Positions 35,100-46,880 of a stretch of DNA of 64,000 bases are shown piece after piece. Position 1 is the stretch's first letter. Each line of letters starts with the position of its first letter. A program made the position numbers and the translations under genes. The DNA is from Eucalyptus grandis. Lineage: Eukaryota; Streptophyta; Magnoliopsida; Myrtales; Myrtaceae. The notes beneath the pieces are model-generated. The model had not been told where the DNA came from and did no database searches. It saw only the letters and a list, made by a program, of their open reading frames with translations. The stretch spans positions 27,587,088 through 27,651,087 of the forward strand of contig NC_052615.1 of NCBI RefSeq assembly GCF_016545825.1. Reading direction: 5' to 3'.

Positions 35100-37250
35100 G
35101 TGGCTCCAGCTGCTGCAAAGCTCTTGCTCACCGACCTCGCGTCCGGCATCGACCGCGTGCCCGACAATTACATCCGGTCCGAGGCTGACCGGCCAAACCT
35201 CACTGAGGTCGAGGCCTCAGATGCCTCCTACATCCCTCTCGTAGATCTCCAAGGCCTCTCTGGTCCCAACCGTGATGATATCATAAGACAGATTGGTCGA
35301 GCATGTCAACAAGATGGTTTCTTTCAGGTGCGATATTTGTATATTACTCTGTGCGTCGGCTTAAATATGCTAAGTAAGCGAAAGGGTGTCACTTAAGACT
35401 ATCTGATCATCCCATGATGAGTTTTTGCTCTGTCTCATGTGATTCTTCTCAACATTTTCTTTGGCAGATCAAGAACCACGGGATACCGGAAGAGAAGGTG
35501 CAGGCCATCATGAACATAGCCAGGGAATTTTTCCACTTGCCGGAGAGCGAGAGGCTGAAGAATTACTCCGATGACCCCACGAAATCGACCAGGCTTTCGA
35601 CTAGCTTTAATCTCAAGACAGAGAAGGTGTCTAACTGGAGGGACTTCTTGAGACTCCATTGCTACCCCTTGAAGAGTACATGCACGAGTGGCCGACCAAT
35701 CCTCCATCATTCAGGTAAAAAACAAAGCTTATTCTCATCATGTGATTTGTTTATTTTGACTCAAATGTTCGGAATTTAGTGATGTCTTCTTTTAATATAT
35801 CTTCTCGATTGGGATGGCTTAGTGGTTAGAGAATGAGCTTATGCGCCTTTATAAGATGCCCAATGAGTTTGATTATTCCTATTATCACACGTGAGCAATT
35901 TCTATTAGGATCGGATCTTATTTGATCCAAAAGGTTTCTATTTCATAGGCCGAAGATAATTACCATATGAGATGGGGCTTCCTTCTAAATAGAAAAAAGG
36001 GAAATATGTAGACGCACCTGATCTTTGTAATATTCAACCGTTGGAAGATTCGTGTTGATCATGAGGATTTCACAAGCTTTCTCCTGTGAAGTCTGGAAAG
36101 TTAAAAGCTTGCTCGCTGTAGTTTCTAAAGTCTGATATTTGCCAAACAAAAAGAGAGCAATATCAAGAATCTCTCAACAGAAAAAATGTAAGACCGAAGA
36201 AAATAAGGGGTAGAGCACACCCTTCACCAACAGACACTACTGATTCAAACGAGGCGTGGGCCAATCAGAATTAAGAAAAAGAGAGTGGTACTTTCGACTG
36301 ATTTTTTATGACTACCATGTCGTGGAAGTACGAAACAGCCTCCCTAAAAGTTCCCGATCCGAACTTCAAGTGTCTTGACCGATATCATCAGTGGGCACGC
36401 CTTAACTGCATTGCTGGTTCAATCTTTTTGATACGCAGGAAGGAGGTGGGTGAGTATTGCACAAGAGTGAGAGAACTGGTGTTCAAACTGTTGGAAGCCA
36501 TATCAGAAAGCTTGGGGCTTGAAAGGGAATACATAAGCCAGAACTTGGGCGAGCATGGTCAGCACATGGCTATGAACTACTATCCACCATGCCCACAGCC
36601 CGAGCTCACTTACGGGTTGCCCAGCCACACCGACCCAAATTTGATCACCATCCTTCTTCAGGACGACGTGCCTGGTTTACAAGTCCTTAGAAATGGAAAA
36701 TGGGTTGCTGTCAATCCCATCCCCAACACCTTCATTGTCAACATAGGAGATCAAATGCAGGTACTTTGGCTACATTCTTTTAAACCATGTCCAAGTATGA
36801 GATTCTAAGCTAATGAGGAAGAGAATTTGGTACGACAATTTATTAAAAGTGAAAGTAGCGACTCTTTTAGCTAAGTACAAGAAACAAAATCGGCATAATT
36901 ATTCTGGCCAATGAAGATTGATTCCATCTTTTTGCACAAGTTCATCAGTTGTTTTCCTAACAAGTCCAAGAACTGGACATGATTGTTGCTTGAATCAGGT
37001 CATTAGCAATGACAAGTACAAGAGCGTCCTTCACAGAGCAGTGGTTAACCGTAACACAGAGAGAATCTCCATCCCAACGTTTTGTTGCCCATCCCCAGAA
37101 GGCCTAATTCAACCTGCTCAGGGCTTGATTGACCACGAACATCCACCAGTTTACAGGAGCTTCACTTGGGAAGAATTTTACCAGAAGTTTTATCACCGAG
37201 GACTCAGGACTGAATGTTGTTTGGACATGTTCAAGATACCCTCGGCTTAG
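35100..37250 (+). pseudogene. 2-oxoglutarate dioxygenase, DMR6/DLO-like (copy C), start lost and frameshifted
   Basis: Exons by homology: 35100-35327, 35468-35714, 36439-36760, 36999-37250, all with GT...AG introns. The start codon of A and B is GTG here (TAC-GTG-GCT), and no ATG occurs in frame in exon 1. Exon 2 is 247 bp instead of 248: one base is lost after CTACCC (about 35667), so the reading shifts and the EEYMHEWP segment is lost. Otherwise the copy keeps the catalytic parts: YYPPCP, SHTDPN (Fe ligands), VLHRAV and RIS. It is more diverged from A and B than they are from each other. Translation from an upstream exon or non-AUG codon would not cure the exon 2 shift. Confidence 0.85.
35807..36030 (+). 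mobile_element. SINE-like sequence in intron 2 of 2OGD-C
   Basis: GGATGGCTTAGTGGTTAGAG (A-box-like) and GAGTTTGATTATTCC (B-box-like). It corresponds to the intron 2 insertions in A and B. Confidence 0.5.
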
Positions 37251-38809
37251 GATTTATTTAAAACTTCTGTGACAATATATCAGGTCTACATTAAGCATTA
37301 CTATGTGTCAATCTGTTTGACGTTGGGGACATGATATTATCAGGAATAAAGAGTACCAGATAACAGATCCTTTTTCTAGAGTGGCCGAAAAAAAGAGCTG
37401 TATCTGTAAGTCCATAGTTAAAAAAGGGGAAACGAAGGGAGGAAGAATAAGGGTAGGTAAGGATGAATTCAAGATAAATGTTAGTTGATGAATGGTCACT
37501 TATATTCCTCGTCATCACGAGAGCAATTTACTTTGTGATCGAAATTCTAAATGGCTCATACTACATTACCTAGCCGGGGCACAACTTGTATGGAGATATG
37601 TCCTGACGGCTTGCATGTTGGTGGGCACGGCGGTGTGGATCTAACATTTCGTAATCAGTGTGGGACTCTTTTGATAATGCCCAAAAGGAGGCACCAGCGA
37701 ATTGGTCGCTCCTCCCAACCCTTTCAATTATCAAGAAAAGAAAAGTGTCCTTTGAATTTTTCTTTTTTTGTTTTTCGCTTGTCATTTATACATAGACTTA
37801 TAAGCATTTTGTTTGTGCTTACTAAAAAGTTAGTACAAATTAGAAATATGTTGAATTTTTTTTATAATCCAAGAGCACGGGTGCAAAGGACCATGTACGT
37901 CTCTTAAAGCGTATGAACTGAATAAGTCCAACCCTTTGACATGTATATGCAGCCTTGACCAGGAGTAGTCTGTACATATTTGGCGCATCCGAACGATTGT
38001 TCTTGAGCTGCACGTGGATGCTGATCTCGCTTGGAATGGTCTTGACCACATCCTCTTCTACTGTCAGAAAGCAAGAGACGTGGGTTCCTAGCGCTTCAGT
38101 CTACGCCTGAGCTGAAGTGCCGCCAGCATCACGAGATTGGAACTCTTCCTCGGGCCACTGTTATCTCTTGGCCTACCCCCATGTGTTGGCACAGTGTATG
38201 GCCAATCCCTCATGATGAGAAAAGATTCCGCGAACGGCACCCGTTCCATTCGCACTTGTATCTGCAACTCGATCCAAGGATGATCAAGAAGTCATCCATA
38301 GGCACATCCTCAAAGGGAGCGTCCTGTTGGAAGTAGTAAAATTGATTTAGATTAAAGAAAATTTTACTTGGACATGTCCTTGTACGTGGCATAGACGGTT
38401 TGAGTGCAGGAATTGGACTGTGTTGGAGTTCCCACTCTCAACCGACTTCAACTCTAATGAAAAAGAAGAAAACAGCGTGCATGAAGATAAGTGGTGGACC
38501 CGACATTTAAGACCTGAGTTGCTTTTTTTTTTCTTTCGACAAAATGAAGTCGGTTAGCATGCTGAAGTTGGACTTGGCCTTTGATAAAATTTCGGCAACT
38601 CCCATTCACACTGAACACGGCAAACAAGAGGAAAAGTTCAACTTTACTTCTTGTTTTGTAGTCAAAGGCGGTGAAGTCCAGGTGGTGGAGATGTTTATAA
38701 ATATATGACGTTAGTTTTTTTTTTTAGAGAGAGTGGGAGAGGTTAAGAAGCATATATATATAGAGAGAGAGTTAAAGCCTAACAAAGCTTGTATTGTTAA
38801 GTTTGTAAA
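37251..38809. other. 3' flank of 2OGD-C with a degenerate copy of the conserved fragment
   Basis: Positions 37985-38170 correspond to 27010-27180 of block A (shared GTGGGTTCCTAGC and adjoining sequence), here more diverged. Sequence from 38170 to 38809 has no match in A or B that I can see and no convincing gene. Short GA repeats occur near 38760. Confidence 0.5.
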
Positions 38810-39650
38810 GGTGCATTTGGTTCAGCTTTGCAAAGGGATTTTGAGTGTAATGCAAATGTTAAAAGTCAAAGCTATTTGAAGAAATGCAAATTATATTTGG
38901 TAAAAACTCTTTATAAATGGACTTTGAGTTCAAGTTATGTTTGGTAAAAAAAAACTTTTGTAATGAGTTTTGGGTATATATTTTTATTAAAAAAGATCTA
39001 AACCCTTCACCGGTCCAACGAAAGGTTACGGCCACCGACGAGTCAAATCTGGCAAAGACAACTATTGGTTGAGGTCGCCCAAAGTAGTGGACCTAGGTGC
39101 CGACCTTCGGCACCTGGGTCTTGCAACCTTAGTTGAGGGTTGTCGAAGGTCGCACAGGTCATGTAACCTCTGATGACCCTTGCTTGAGGTCATGCGACCT
39201 CCAACAATGGTCGCTTGGGGTTGCGCAACCCTTGTGAGACCTAGGCAAGGGCTCATCCAACCCCAAGCAGCCGCCACCTAGGTCGTGTGCTGTGTGGGTT
39301 GAGTGACCCTCCCTGGAGCTCGCCCGAGGTCTAGTTCACCAGCAACTGTAGCCCTTCATCGGATCGGCGAAGGGTTTAGGTCATTTTTTTAATAAAAAAA
39401 AATATAACAAGGGACAAAATTGAAAATTTAAATAATTTGTGATAATAGGTTTGGATAAAAAAAAAACTAGTTTGAGCATTTGGTGAAATTCTAAAAGGCC
39501 AATGCTAGTCTCAACTAGCATTAGGCTTTCAACTTTTCCAATGCCAGCTTTCAACCGAAAGCTCCTCCGGAAAAATTACCAAACACCCCAATAGTTCTCC
39601 AAGAGGCTTTAGAGGTCAAAAGTCCTTTGAGAAAGTTTTACCGAACACAC
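38810..39650. mobile_element. Non-autonomous DNA transposon, about 0.84 kb
   Basis: Imperfect terminal inverted repeats: the left end reads GGTGCATTTGGTTCAGCTTT and the right end, reversed, reads GTGTGTTCGGTAAAACTTT. It has no coding capacity. The centre carries GC-rich pieces with repeated GGTCGC/AACCTC motifs (39010-39370). It shares its terminus with the element at 1-3612. It lies within a region otherwise paralogous to block A. Confidence 0.65.
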
Positions 39651-39744
39651 TCTAAGAGTGTGGCGTGTACTCCATATTAGGCCTTCGCAAGGCATTTTGA
39701 ATACTATATTCTCTCTTGTGTGTTTACATTCTCTCCTCACCAAA

Positions 39745-39935
39745 GCCTTGAAAGCTCCTTTATCTTTTGGGTTCCAACACCAACGCTCCAATCTTTACAG
39801 AGCTTTGATTGCTTTGGTATCGATATTTGACGCATCTATCCTTGTTCTTGATTAGCTCATTTGGCACGTTTTGATATTCATTTTCAAACGCATACCAATG
39901 TAGGCATGTATTTTTATATATATCGCAATAAGAAG
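39745..39935 (-). other. Remainder of the degenerate conserved fragment (copy C)
   Basis: Matches 27200-27365 of block A (GCTCCAATCTTTACAGAGCTTTGAT and GTTTTGATATTCATTTTCAAACG), including the TATATAAA box on the minus strand (39913-39920). Confidence 0.45.
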
Positions 39936-39947
39936 TTGTTCGCGCTT

Positions 39948-40432
39948 CTCATTGAGGTCAATTATGAAATATAGATAGACAAAACAAATGAAAAAGCCTA
40001 TATTGAATAGATTTTTTATTCATAATTTGAAAATGAATCGTCACATATATATTGTCATTCAACTGCAAGGTATAAAACACAATGGATCTCTTCAACTCAT
40101 TAATATAACATATGAGCTCGCTATTAATTGGGGTCGCGAATGTTGTATGGCCATAAGTAATGACCATCAATGCTAGAATTCACTTTTCAGCTCATTGAGG
40201 TCAATTATGAAATATAGATAGACAAAACAAATGAAAAAGCCTATATTGAATAGATTTATTATTCATAATTTGAAAATGAATCGTCACATATATATTGTCA
40301 TTCAACTGCAAGGTATAAACACAATAGATCTCTTCAGCTCATTAATATAACATATGAGCTCGCTATTAATTGGGGTCGCGAATGTTGCATGGCCATAAGT
40401 AATGACCATCAATGCTAGAATTCACTTTACAG
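39948..40432. repeat. 243-bp direct tandem duplication
   Basis: 39948-40190 is repeated at 40191-40432, starting CTCATTGAGGTCAATTATG and ending TAGAATTCACTTT. The copies differ at only a few positions. Confidence 0.95.
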
Positions 40433-40689
40433 CGTCCTCATACGGATGTAAGAGCGAGTCTTCAACTTACTAATTCTCAATGCCCCTTCCTCTAGGGTTT
40501 GTATGACACCATTCATCTTTCAAGTGGTACGAGTATGAGCAGGAGTGGTTTCTGCGGAATCGAATGAAGGATGGAATGGATGCTGGAATGAATGAAGCCT
40601 ACCCAGGTAGGGTAGCGCAGCCTCATTCCTGCCCTTCATTCAATAGGTCGCTTAGCTCTACTTCTCAGTCAAACCCCTTTGTTCATGGT
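40433..40689 (+). other. Possible organelle-derived spacer
   Basis: This stretch directly precedes the plastid rRNA fragment. Its composition (less AT-rich, no simple repeats) differs from the surroundings. I cannot assign it to a specific organelle gene. Confidence 0.3.
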
Positions 40690-40759
40690 TAAAGTGAAGG
40701 GCGAGGTTCAAACGAGGAAAGGCTTACGGTGGATACCTAGGCACCCAGAGACGAGGAAG
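40690..40759 (+). rRNA. Plastid 23S rRNA 5'-end fragment (nuclear organelle insertion)
   Basis: TTCAAACGAGGAAAGGCTTA from 40708, continuing through GGTGGATACCTAGGCACCC to ACGAGGAAG at 40759, is the conserved 5' end of chloroplast 23S rRNA. The preceding AAGTGAAGGGCGAGG resembles the plastid spacer just upstream. Similarity stops at 40760, so only about 50 bp of the gene is present and it is not functional. It could also have come through mitochondrial DNA carrying plastid sequence. Confidence 0.85.
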
Positions 40760-42386
40760 ATTTTTTATTGTGACACTTTTTTTACCTAACACTCTTACAT
40801 TTGCATCTGTATTATAACATATTTCCGATGTGACACTTCTTTCACCTAACACCTTTACACACGCACCATAACAAATTTCTCTCTCATGTTCAAACCACCT
40901 ATGTGTGACCCGCTCTCTTAATTGGAACATTCTTCTACACCAACATTATATCGTTTAAAATTGGCGAGTTCTAGTCACTTTTGTTGCTTACTTTGTTTTT
41001 TGTTTTCTATATCACAAAAGGTCGAGTCGTTTTTTGAGTTTTATATGCATTATTCTCTCAAGGGAAAGATATAGATGCTTTGATACAATGTTTGGAGTAT
41101 GTAATATCTCCTAATCCGTTTCATGTATTAACTAAAAGCTTGAGTAATTCATAATGTTGACTTATCTATACAGATAAAGCGAAATTATAAAAAAATATAC
41201 AACAATTGATATAATCAAGAACGATTTCATAACTTTTCCTTATAGACAAATGAATAAGATGATTAAAAAAATACAAATCCCTAATTACCTTTAGCCAAGA
41301 GAAGAACAAACAAAAAATAAGTACAAATCATTTTATTAAAATATAAAAAAAAAAATTCCAGCTTAAGAAAAGGAAAAGAGGAAACCCATATTGGCTCACG
41401 TAGTCATCCGCCAATCTTCATGGAGGCACATGATTGTTTACAACCCAAAGGGAAAGTGATTTGGGAGGATACCTAGTGTATTTCGGATGGCTCAAAAAAA
41501 ATCTCAAATTATGGTCACATTTACTTTAAATAATTTTTTGTTTCACAAAAAAATATGAATTTTATCAAATTTTCACAACTTAAGGGAGCTCTTAGGGAAA
41601 ATTAATAGATTCTAGTAAATTTTTCAATCAAAGATTTTGATGATTTGCATTTTTCTATGACACCAAAATTAATTTGGGGTACATGTAACACTAGTATATC
41701 TGTTTGGAATTTTCTATGACATAAAAATAAATTTACGATAAATGTGGCTCAGATGTCAATTAGAGATTTTTTGTAGTATTAGCCTTTAATACCACATGGT
41801 ACTGTGCTGATCATGATAACTTTTAGAGTGTGAAAAGTTTCTCATATCACCTTAAGAGGTCCGTATACTTTTTATATATGTATTATCTCTTTCCGGTTTA
41901 AGTTTTTTTGTTGTTTAAACTCTATAACAAAGAGACCTGGACACAAGTTATTCAAAAGGGGAAAAAACAAGTAATATTTTTGTGTTGCACTTGTAATAAA
42001 ACCGGTTTAACACTGGATAAGAATTTTGTAAGTCTGAAAGGTATCGGGCCAGCCCAAGATGATTTTGAACATGCCTCCTTTTTTGTGACCTCAGTTCCAA
42101 AGCCTACACAACGTGGGAAACGAAATTTAGTCCTTTCTATGACCGAAGGTTACGGATCAAACATGTAAATTTAGTCATTAAAAAAGTTGTTTTTGTTCTC
42201 GAGATTTCAATCCGGTGATGGGAGGAACCGTTCGAACATTTGATCACTTATCTCGATCAAGCCTCACTCGGCAGATATCGAAATTACACAGCTCTGCAAT
42301 TTGCTTTAGAGTTTGACACACTCGCACCGGAAAAGATAAAGGTGGGAACTTGAAGGTTATCGTACTCGGCTTTCGATTGCCTTGTT
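40760..42386. other. AT-rich spacer without a recognisable gene
   Basis: Only short frames, such as 86 codons at 41908-42168, with no family resemblance. Confidence 0.5.
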
Positions 42387-42632
42387 TTATGAATTCTCAG
42401 TGTCGGCATCTTTCTCTGGCACTTTAACCATCGATTCCCCACCCACGTGCATAGTTGCGTCCTGCTCGGTACTTACTGCCAAGTTTAGTGCGGTTGGCCT
42501 TTCTGGTCCAAAGTACTGAACCTGTCCATGCTTGCCAATGCTGGGTTTGGAGTCCAGTGGACATTGCTGACTGAATGTAGTTACACCAAACACTCTGCTT
42601 CCAACGAAGTTTGCATTCTGTTTCAGGGGCAC
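42387..42632 (-). other. Unidentified 81-codon frame
   Basis: An ordinary, non-repetitive composition (FVGSRVFGVTTFSQQ...GKHGQVQYFGPERPTALNLAVS) suggests a real exon remnant, perhaps the end of a gene. I do not recognise it. There is no clear partner exon, and the TIM13 fragment nearby is on the opposite strand. Confidence 0.25.
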
Positions 42633-43120
42633 TCACTTCATCCCAAAGGTAGTAGGAAGAATATAAACACTGGTAGAATGAATTAAAAGTGGGTGGACCT
42701 AACATATGGAGGAAGAATGATTAAAACTCAAAAGAGGGCAAAATCCATGGTCTGATGATGTATACTTTGTTTAAAGAACTGACCATCAAAGAATCTTTAA
42801 CTCGGGCAAGAAGGCAGATAGAACATGTGACATGTGAAGTGACTCAAAAGTTCCATCTTAGAAAGCTCACAGTTTGCCGGTGGTGAGAACAGGATAGATC
42901 GTTGCTTGTTTTTCTGTTTGAATTATTAAGTTGATCAGTGGGTGTGGGTTTCTGTTGGTTTTAGTGGCAGCTTCATGTGCGATGAATTAGTACTTTAATG
43001 TGGGTGACATTCTCCTAGTGCTTGTATATGCTGCTGCTACCGATTTTGCTTTTCTAGTTATGTCTCGATTTTGTTTTCTTCTCATGATTTACTTATTTTT
43101 GCTTTCATTTATTTGTGCAG

Positions 43121-43270
43121 ACTGTTCTGGGAAAGTGCTTCGAAAAATGCATTACTAAGCCAGGATCAAGTTTGAGTGGAAGTGAAAGTAGTTGCATTTC
43201 TAGGCGCATGGAACACCACATTGAAGCCACTGGTATCTTTAGTGGAGCTATGCTTCGCGCCCCTCATTGA
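43121..43270 (+). pseudogene. TIM13: TIM13 C-terminal exon fragment
   Basis: After an acceptor-like TTTGTGCAG, 49 codons and a TGA read TVLGKCFEKCITKPGSSL and then SGSESSCISRRMEHHIEATG, clearly the small TIM chaperone of the mitochondrial intermembrane space. The first twin-Cys motif (C-x3-C) is intact. In the second (normally C-x3-C) the last Cys codon TGC is CGC (Arg), which would prevent one of the two disulfides. No first exon is recognisable upstream within 700 bp. Probably a decayed gene copy that kept its intron boundary and so was not retroposed. Confidence 0.8.
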
Positions 43271-44570
43271 TGTTTCACTTCAGATTTCGTTCTTGAAGAA
43301 TGTTCAAGGCTGCGATATCACCAAGTCATATGGTGCAGAAATTGTCTGGCATTTGATATTCCATCTTAGTGGAACAGTTTCCCTTTAGATGACTTGGATT
43401 CTCCCTTTTTAATTATCACTAGCGAAGCACTGTCTGTACTTTCATCAGGTATTTGTGCAATCAAAAGTTTGAAGCTTAATCATTGTTGCTGGTTGATATT
43501 CATTGTCATTTGGTCTTCTTCGATGAAACCTCATCGAAACTAATACTATAATACGAACTGAATACACAAAGAAGCAGTGAAACACTGCTTCAGTCAATGC
43601 ATCTAAGCAATTGGCTAACATTTCTTGGAACCCGTTTTGCCTCATCATCTCTTTCTTCTGAAAGTCATGGAGAAGCGATCCCTTTCATCTTAGGCTGTGT
43701 AGTCCTCGAGCAGTTAATAACTTGAGTGAGAACCATCAAGATTTTCCTTCTATTGACTTGCATTCCCGTTAGTTCTTCAATGTGCACGTTAATAACCTCA
43801 AATTCCAAACACATAACGCTTTCCGCTAATCTGCACCTGGCTTGCGATTGGGCCAATTTGTGAGTCAGTATGCCTTAAACGGGAATAATGCACCCTAACT
43901 GCGCTTTATAGACATTATCGCAAGGCCAGGTCCTTTGCAGCGAGATTGGTCTCCACCTAAAGAGTTTCGGAGGATTTCATTTTCTTCTTGTCTAGCTGCA
44001 TGCAGCTTAATCTTAAGTTGTTCTCTAGTTCTTTGCTATGATCTCTCTGATTCATATACACCGTTACATTCAGAAGACAGATCATAATCTTCTGCTTGAT
44101 TGACATGAACATCGGCAGCGTGATTGCTTTGGTGGAAACTCAAGACGTCCATTTGAAAGGGCGTTCAGGGAACTGCCTTTTGAGGTTTCCGCATTGACGA
44201 CCCACTGATTTTTGGAAATGCCTGTGTCATTGGGAGCTCCCATTTCAGGTATTCCTACTATTCCTCTGAAGAAGATGCATTTATTCTGGTAAGTAGACAT
44301 CTTCCATGGACACATAAACAAAGATTAGTCACCATGGGTCCATGTGTGCAGTATAGCCTTGGAAATATACGTTTCTTCATTTGATTTTACATTGTCTGTA
44401 GGCTTTTTACCAAACTAATACGACAACTGATGTTTGATGTCTCAATTAGGCGAATGGATGCTTTCTAGGTTGTTTTTTCCTGAAAAGTCCGCTTCACGTC
44501 TAAACTGCAATAAAATCCGTACCTAAATGACATTATGCAATGCATCTAGGCATTCGTGAGTCTAGAGAGG
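43271..44570 (-). other. Unassigned remnant region, minus strand
   Basis: Minus-strand frames at 43856-43665 (CRLAESVMCLEFEVINVHIEE type sequence), about 44010-43900 (charged, coiled-coil-like) and 44321-44082 look like pieces of a degraded coding sequence in different frames. I cannot name the source protein. Confidence 0.25.
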
Positions 44571-44725
44571 TAGCCATGTGGTGTACTAGTTAATCAAACG
44601 CATTCTCTCTCCAATTGCATGAGTTCGAATTTGAATTGAGGTTCTTTGTCAGATTTGTAGACATTTTCTGGCGGAAGGGACTACATTTTCAACTCTTTCC
44701 GGCATATCTTTTTGAAAACTAGAAA
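44571..44725 (+). mobile_element. tRNA-derived SINE-like repeat
   Basis: TAGCCATGTGGTGTACTAGTT (A-box-like) and GAGTTCGAATTTG (B-box-like, 44621-44633). The ends are not resolved. Confidence 0.55.
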
Positions 44726-45317
44726 GGTGGTACTTCAAAAGATGATTGCCCAAGAACATCGGTTGGTCGCCTCTCTAGCTCAAGTAAGTTGGGCCTTGAT
44801 GTTAGGCTGATTCATTGAGATAAATGCTCCTGGGAAAACAGAAAATCAGTCTGCCGGAGTTGTGCACTGTCACTTTCTTCACCTCTGTTCCTCAGCTACA
44901 TAGACTCTTTCACTGTTAGAATGAAATCGACTGTGATTACGGATTCGAAAGGTCCCTCTTGCTCTTAGAGATATTTTATGGTAGTTGATGTTACCCATTT
45001 GTATGGGAAAAAACTGCAAGCTGTAACGGAAAAACAAAACGATACATTATCGCCATGTCTAATTGCATATTCTGCTATGACGTTATAGGTAATAGGTCTT
45101 TACATGTTACATTATTCGCTTGCAGTAATCTTACGGACATATCACGAACAAGTAAAACTGTAATAGTTAGTATAGGACATTTACGCAGCATATCATATGA
45201 TAGCTATTCCGATCACTGATGGATACTCTCTCTCTCTCTCTCACATACACACTGTCAAGGAGACCTAAGGATGAATGAAGACCCAAGTACACTTCCAGAA
45301 GGTCTTACTCTACCTAT
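44726..45317. other. Spacer, nothing recognisable
   Basis: No gene or repeat boundary seen except a short (TC)n run at 45228-45242. Confidence 0.5.
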
Positions 45318-45330
45318 CCTCTACCTAATT

Positions 45331-45357
45331 TTTTTTTTTTTTTTTTTTTTGGTAAAG
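45331..45357 (-). mobile_element. Tail-only retroposon insertion
   Basis: A run of 20 T followed by GGTAAAG is bracketed by a perfect 13-bp duplication CCTCTACCTAATT (45318-45330 and 45358-45370). Read on the minus strand this is a few bases plus poly(A), the expected product of extreme 5' truncation during LINE-type retroposition. Confidence 0.8.
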
Positions 45358-45370
45358 CCTCTACCTAATT

Positions 45371-46522
45371 ATTGAGCTTCATAGAATTATACAAACCACC
45401 TTTTTTTTAAAGCCTTACCTAACTAATCAATTTCATGATAAGAAAGTGGCTAGCCTCCAATCATGAAAAAGCAAACCCTCCACTTGTGTGATCTATTTTT
45501 TCTTTTTAATAATATATCCTGTATAACTCAATACAAAACCAAAAGGTCATTCAATCAAGATAAGGCTTCCTTCCTCCATCTTATCGCATAATTAGTCTTT
45601 TTGAAATGCTAAGGGATTTCCCTAAGTTTTTGTACCTCATCGATTAATGATATTCACATATTTGCATAAAAAAAAAAAAATTAGGGTAAGCATGATAAGA
45701 ACAAATTGATTTCCTGCTTCCTCTTGGAACCATGCACACCTGCTTCAACATTAATTCCATTTTGGCCAAAGCCGGGTGACTGACCACTTCACTTACGTTA
45801 TTGGATGACAAGATAACCATGTCTTCGTAAGAGATTGAATGGCAAGTGTCGAATTGGTGAAATTCTGGCACAAATGAGTGTGTGCATATTGTTCACGTTA
45901 CTTTTAGATCCGCAAATTCTCATGAGACACATTCGGTTTTAAAATTTGTTTTGAATTTATGTTTGCCTTAGCTGATTAAAGGAAATAGAAAACACGATTC
46001 AAGTAGGTTTTCTATTTTGGATTCAAATCTTTCATATATAAGAAGTGAATCTTCTTTGTGAAGAGCATCCTAGAGGCGGTTTCTTCGTGAATTACACCTT
46101 TAAGCACTCCAAGATGAACTTTTGTCTGTGATAATCAATTGTTTGACATGCCTGTACCTTACATCTCTAGTGTTTGAAATCGTGACAATCTTGTGTTTAG
46201 AATTTGTAAATTCCTTTGGGAGATTATTTCATGAAGAAGTATAAGGGCTAAACATTATTGTGAGGTATTGAATGTAATTGGAAGTTGGAATTACTTGAAG
46301 TGTTTGAGTGACTCGGGTATTATTGTAATCCCATTGTGTCGCTTAATTCACAAAGAAATTGGGTGCTTCTCACATTGTGGAGTAGGTCCCATCAATCAAA
46401 CTACATAAATTCGGCATCCAATTTATATTTTTGTTATATATATTTTATTGTTCGATAGCTTGTTTTTCTCAATAATGGGATTGTATTGGATAAGCATACA
46501 TTCCTCGGTACAGTATTCACTG
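45371..46522. other. Spacer, possibly an old LTR fragment
   Basis: Positions about 46060-46440 have LTR-like features (TTGGGAGATTATTTCATG, then GTGGAGTAGGTCCC), but I find no ends or domains. A 76-codon minus-strand frame at 45644-45871 is not recognised. Confidence 0.3.
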
Positions 46523-46611
46523 TAATGTCAAGACCGAGAAGGCGTATATCTGGAGGGACCTCTTGAGACTCCACTGCTACCTTAGTGGCTTGCCAATCCT
46601 CAATCGTTCAG
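46523..46611 (+). pseudogene. 2OGD pseudogene psi2, exon 2 remnant
   Basis: AATGTCAAGACCGAGAAGGC then TGGAGGGACC and AGACTCCACTGCTAC match the end of exon 2 (NIKTEKVSNWRDFLRLHCY), followed by CCAATCCTCAATCGTTCAGG at the donor. The segment between is shortened. It is separated from exon 3 by an enlarged intron. Confidence 0.8.
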
Positions 46612-46717
46612 GTCATTGACAAATGTGACGTTAATTATTCTCATCCTTCGATTTATTTTAGTCTCTATCAACTTTTCATAAATGGGTTTGTGCGCACGAA
46701 AAACAGGAAGCCTTTGA

Positions 46718-46880
46718 GATTGGCCCTAGCGGTCAAGCAATAGTTTCGTGTTTGTTGATAAGGCAAACGACGGTAGGTTCGAGTTTGGCTCGTGTCTCAC
46801 TCAGACCACTAGGGAAAAATATTAGGTCGAGATATATAGAACGCTAGTGATCTCTGAAGTATTCATGGGTTGAGGACTCT
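46718..46880 (+). mobile_element. tRNA-derived SINE-like repeat
   Basis: TGGCCCTAGCGGTCAAGC (A-box-like, 46721) and GGTTCGAGTTTGG (B-box-like, 46776). The ends are unresolved. Confidence 0.55.

Noticed and set aside
46060..46440. Possible copia or SINE LTR fragment
   Set aside because: Some LTR-like wording but no ends, target duplication or domains could be identified.
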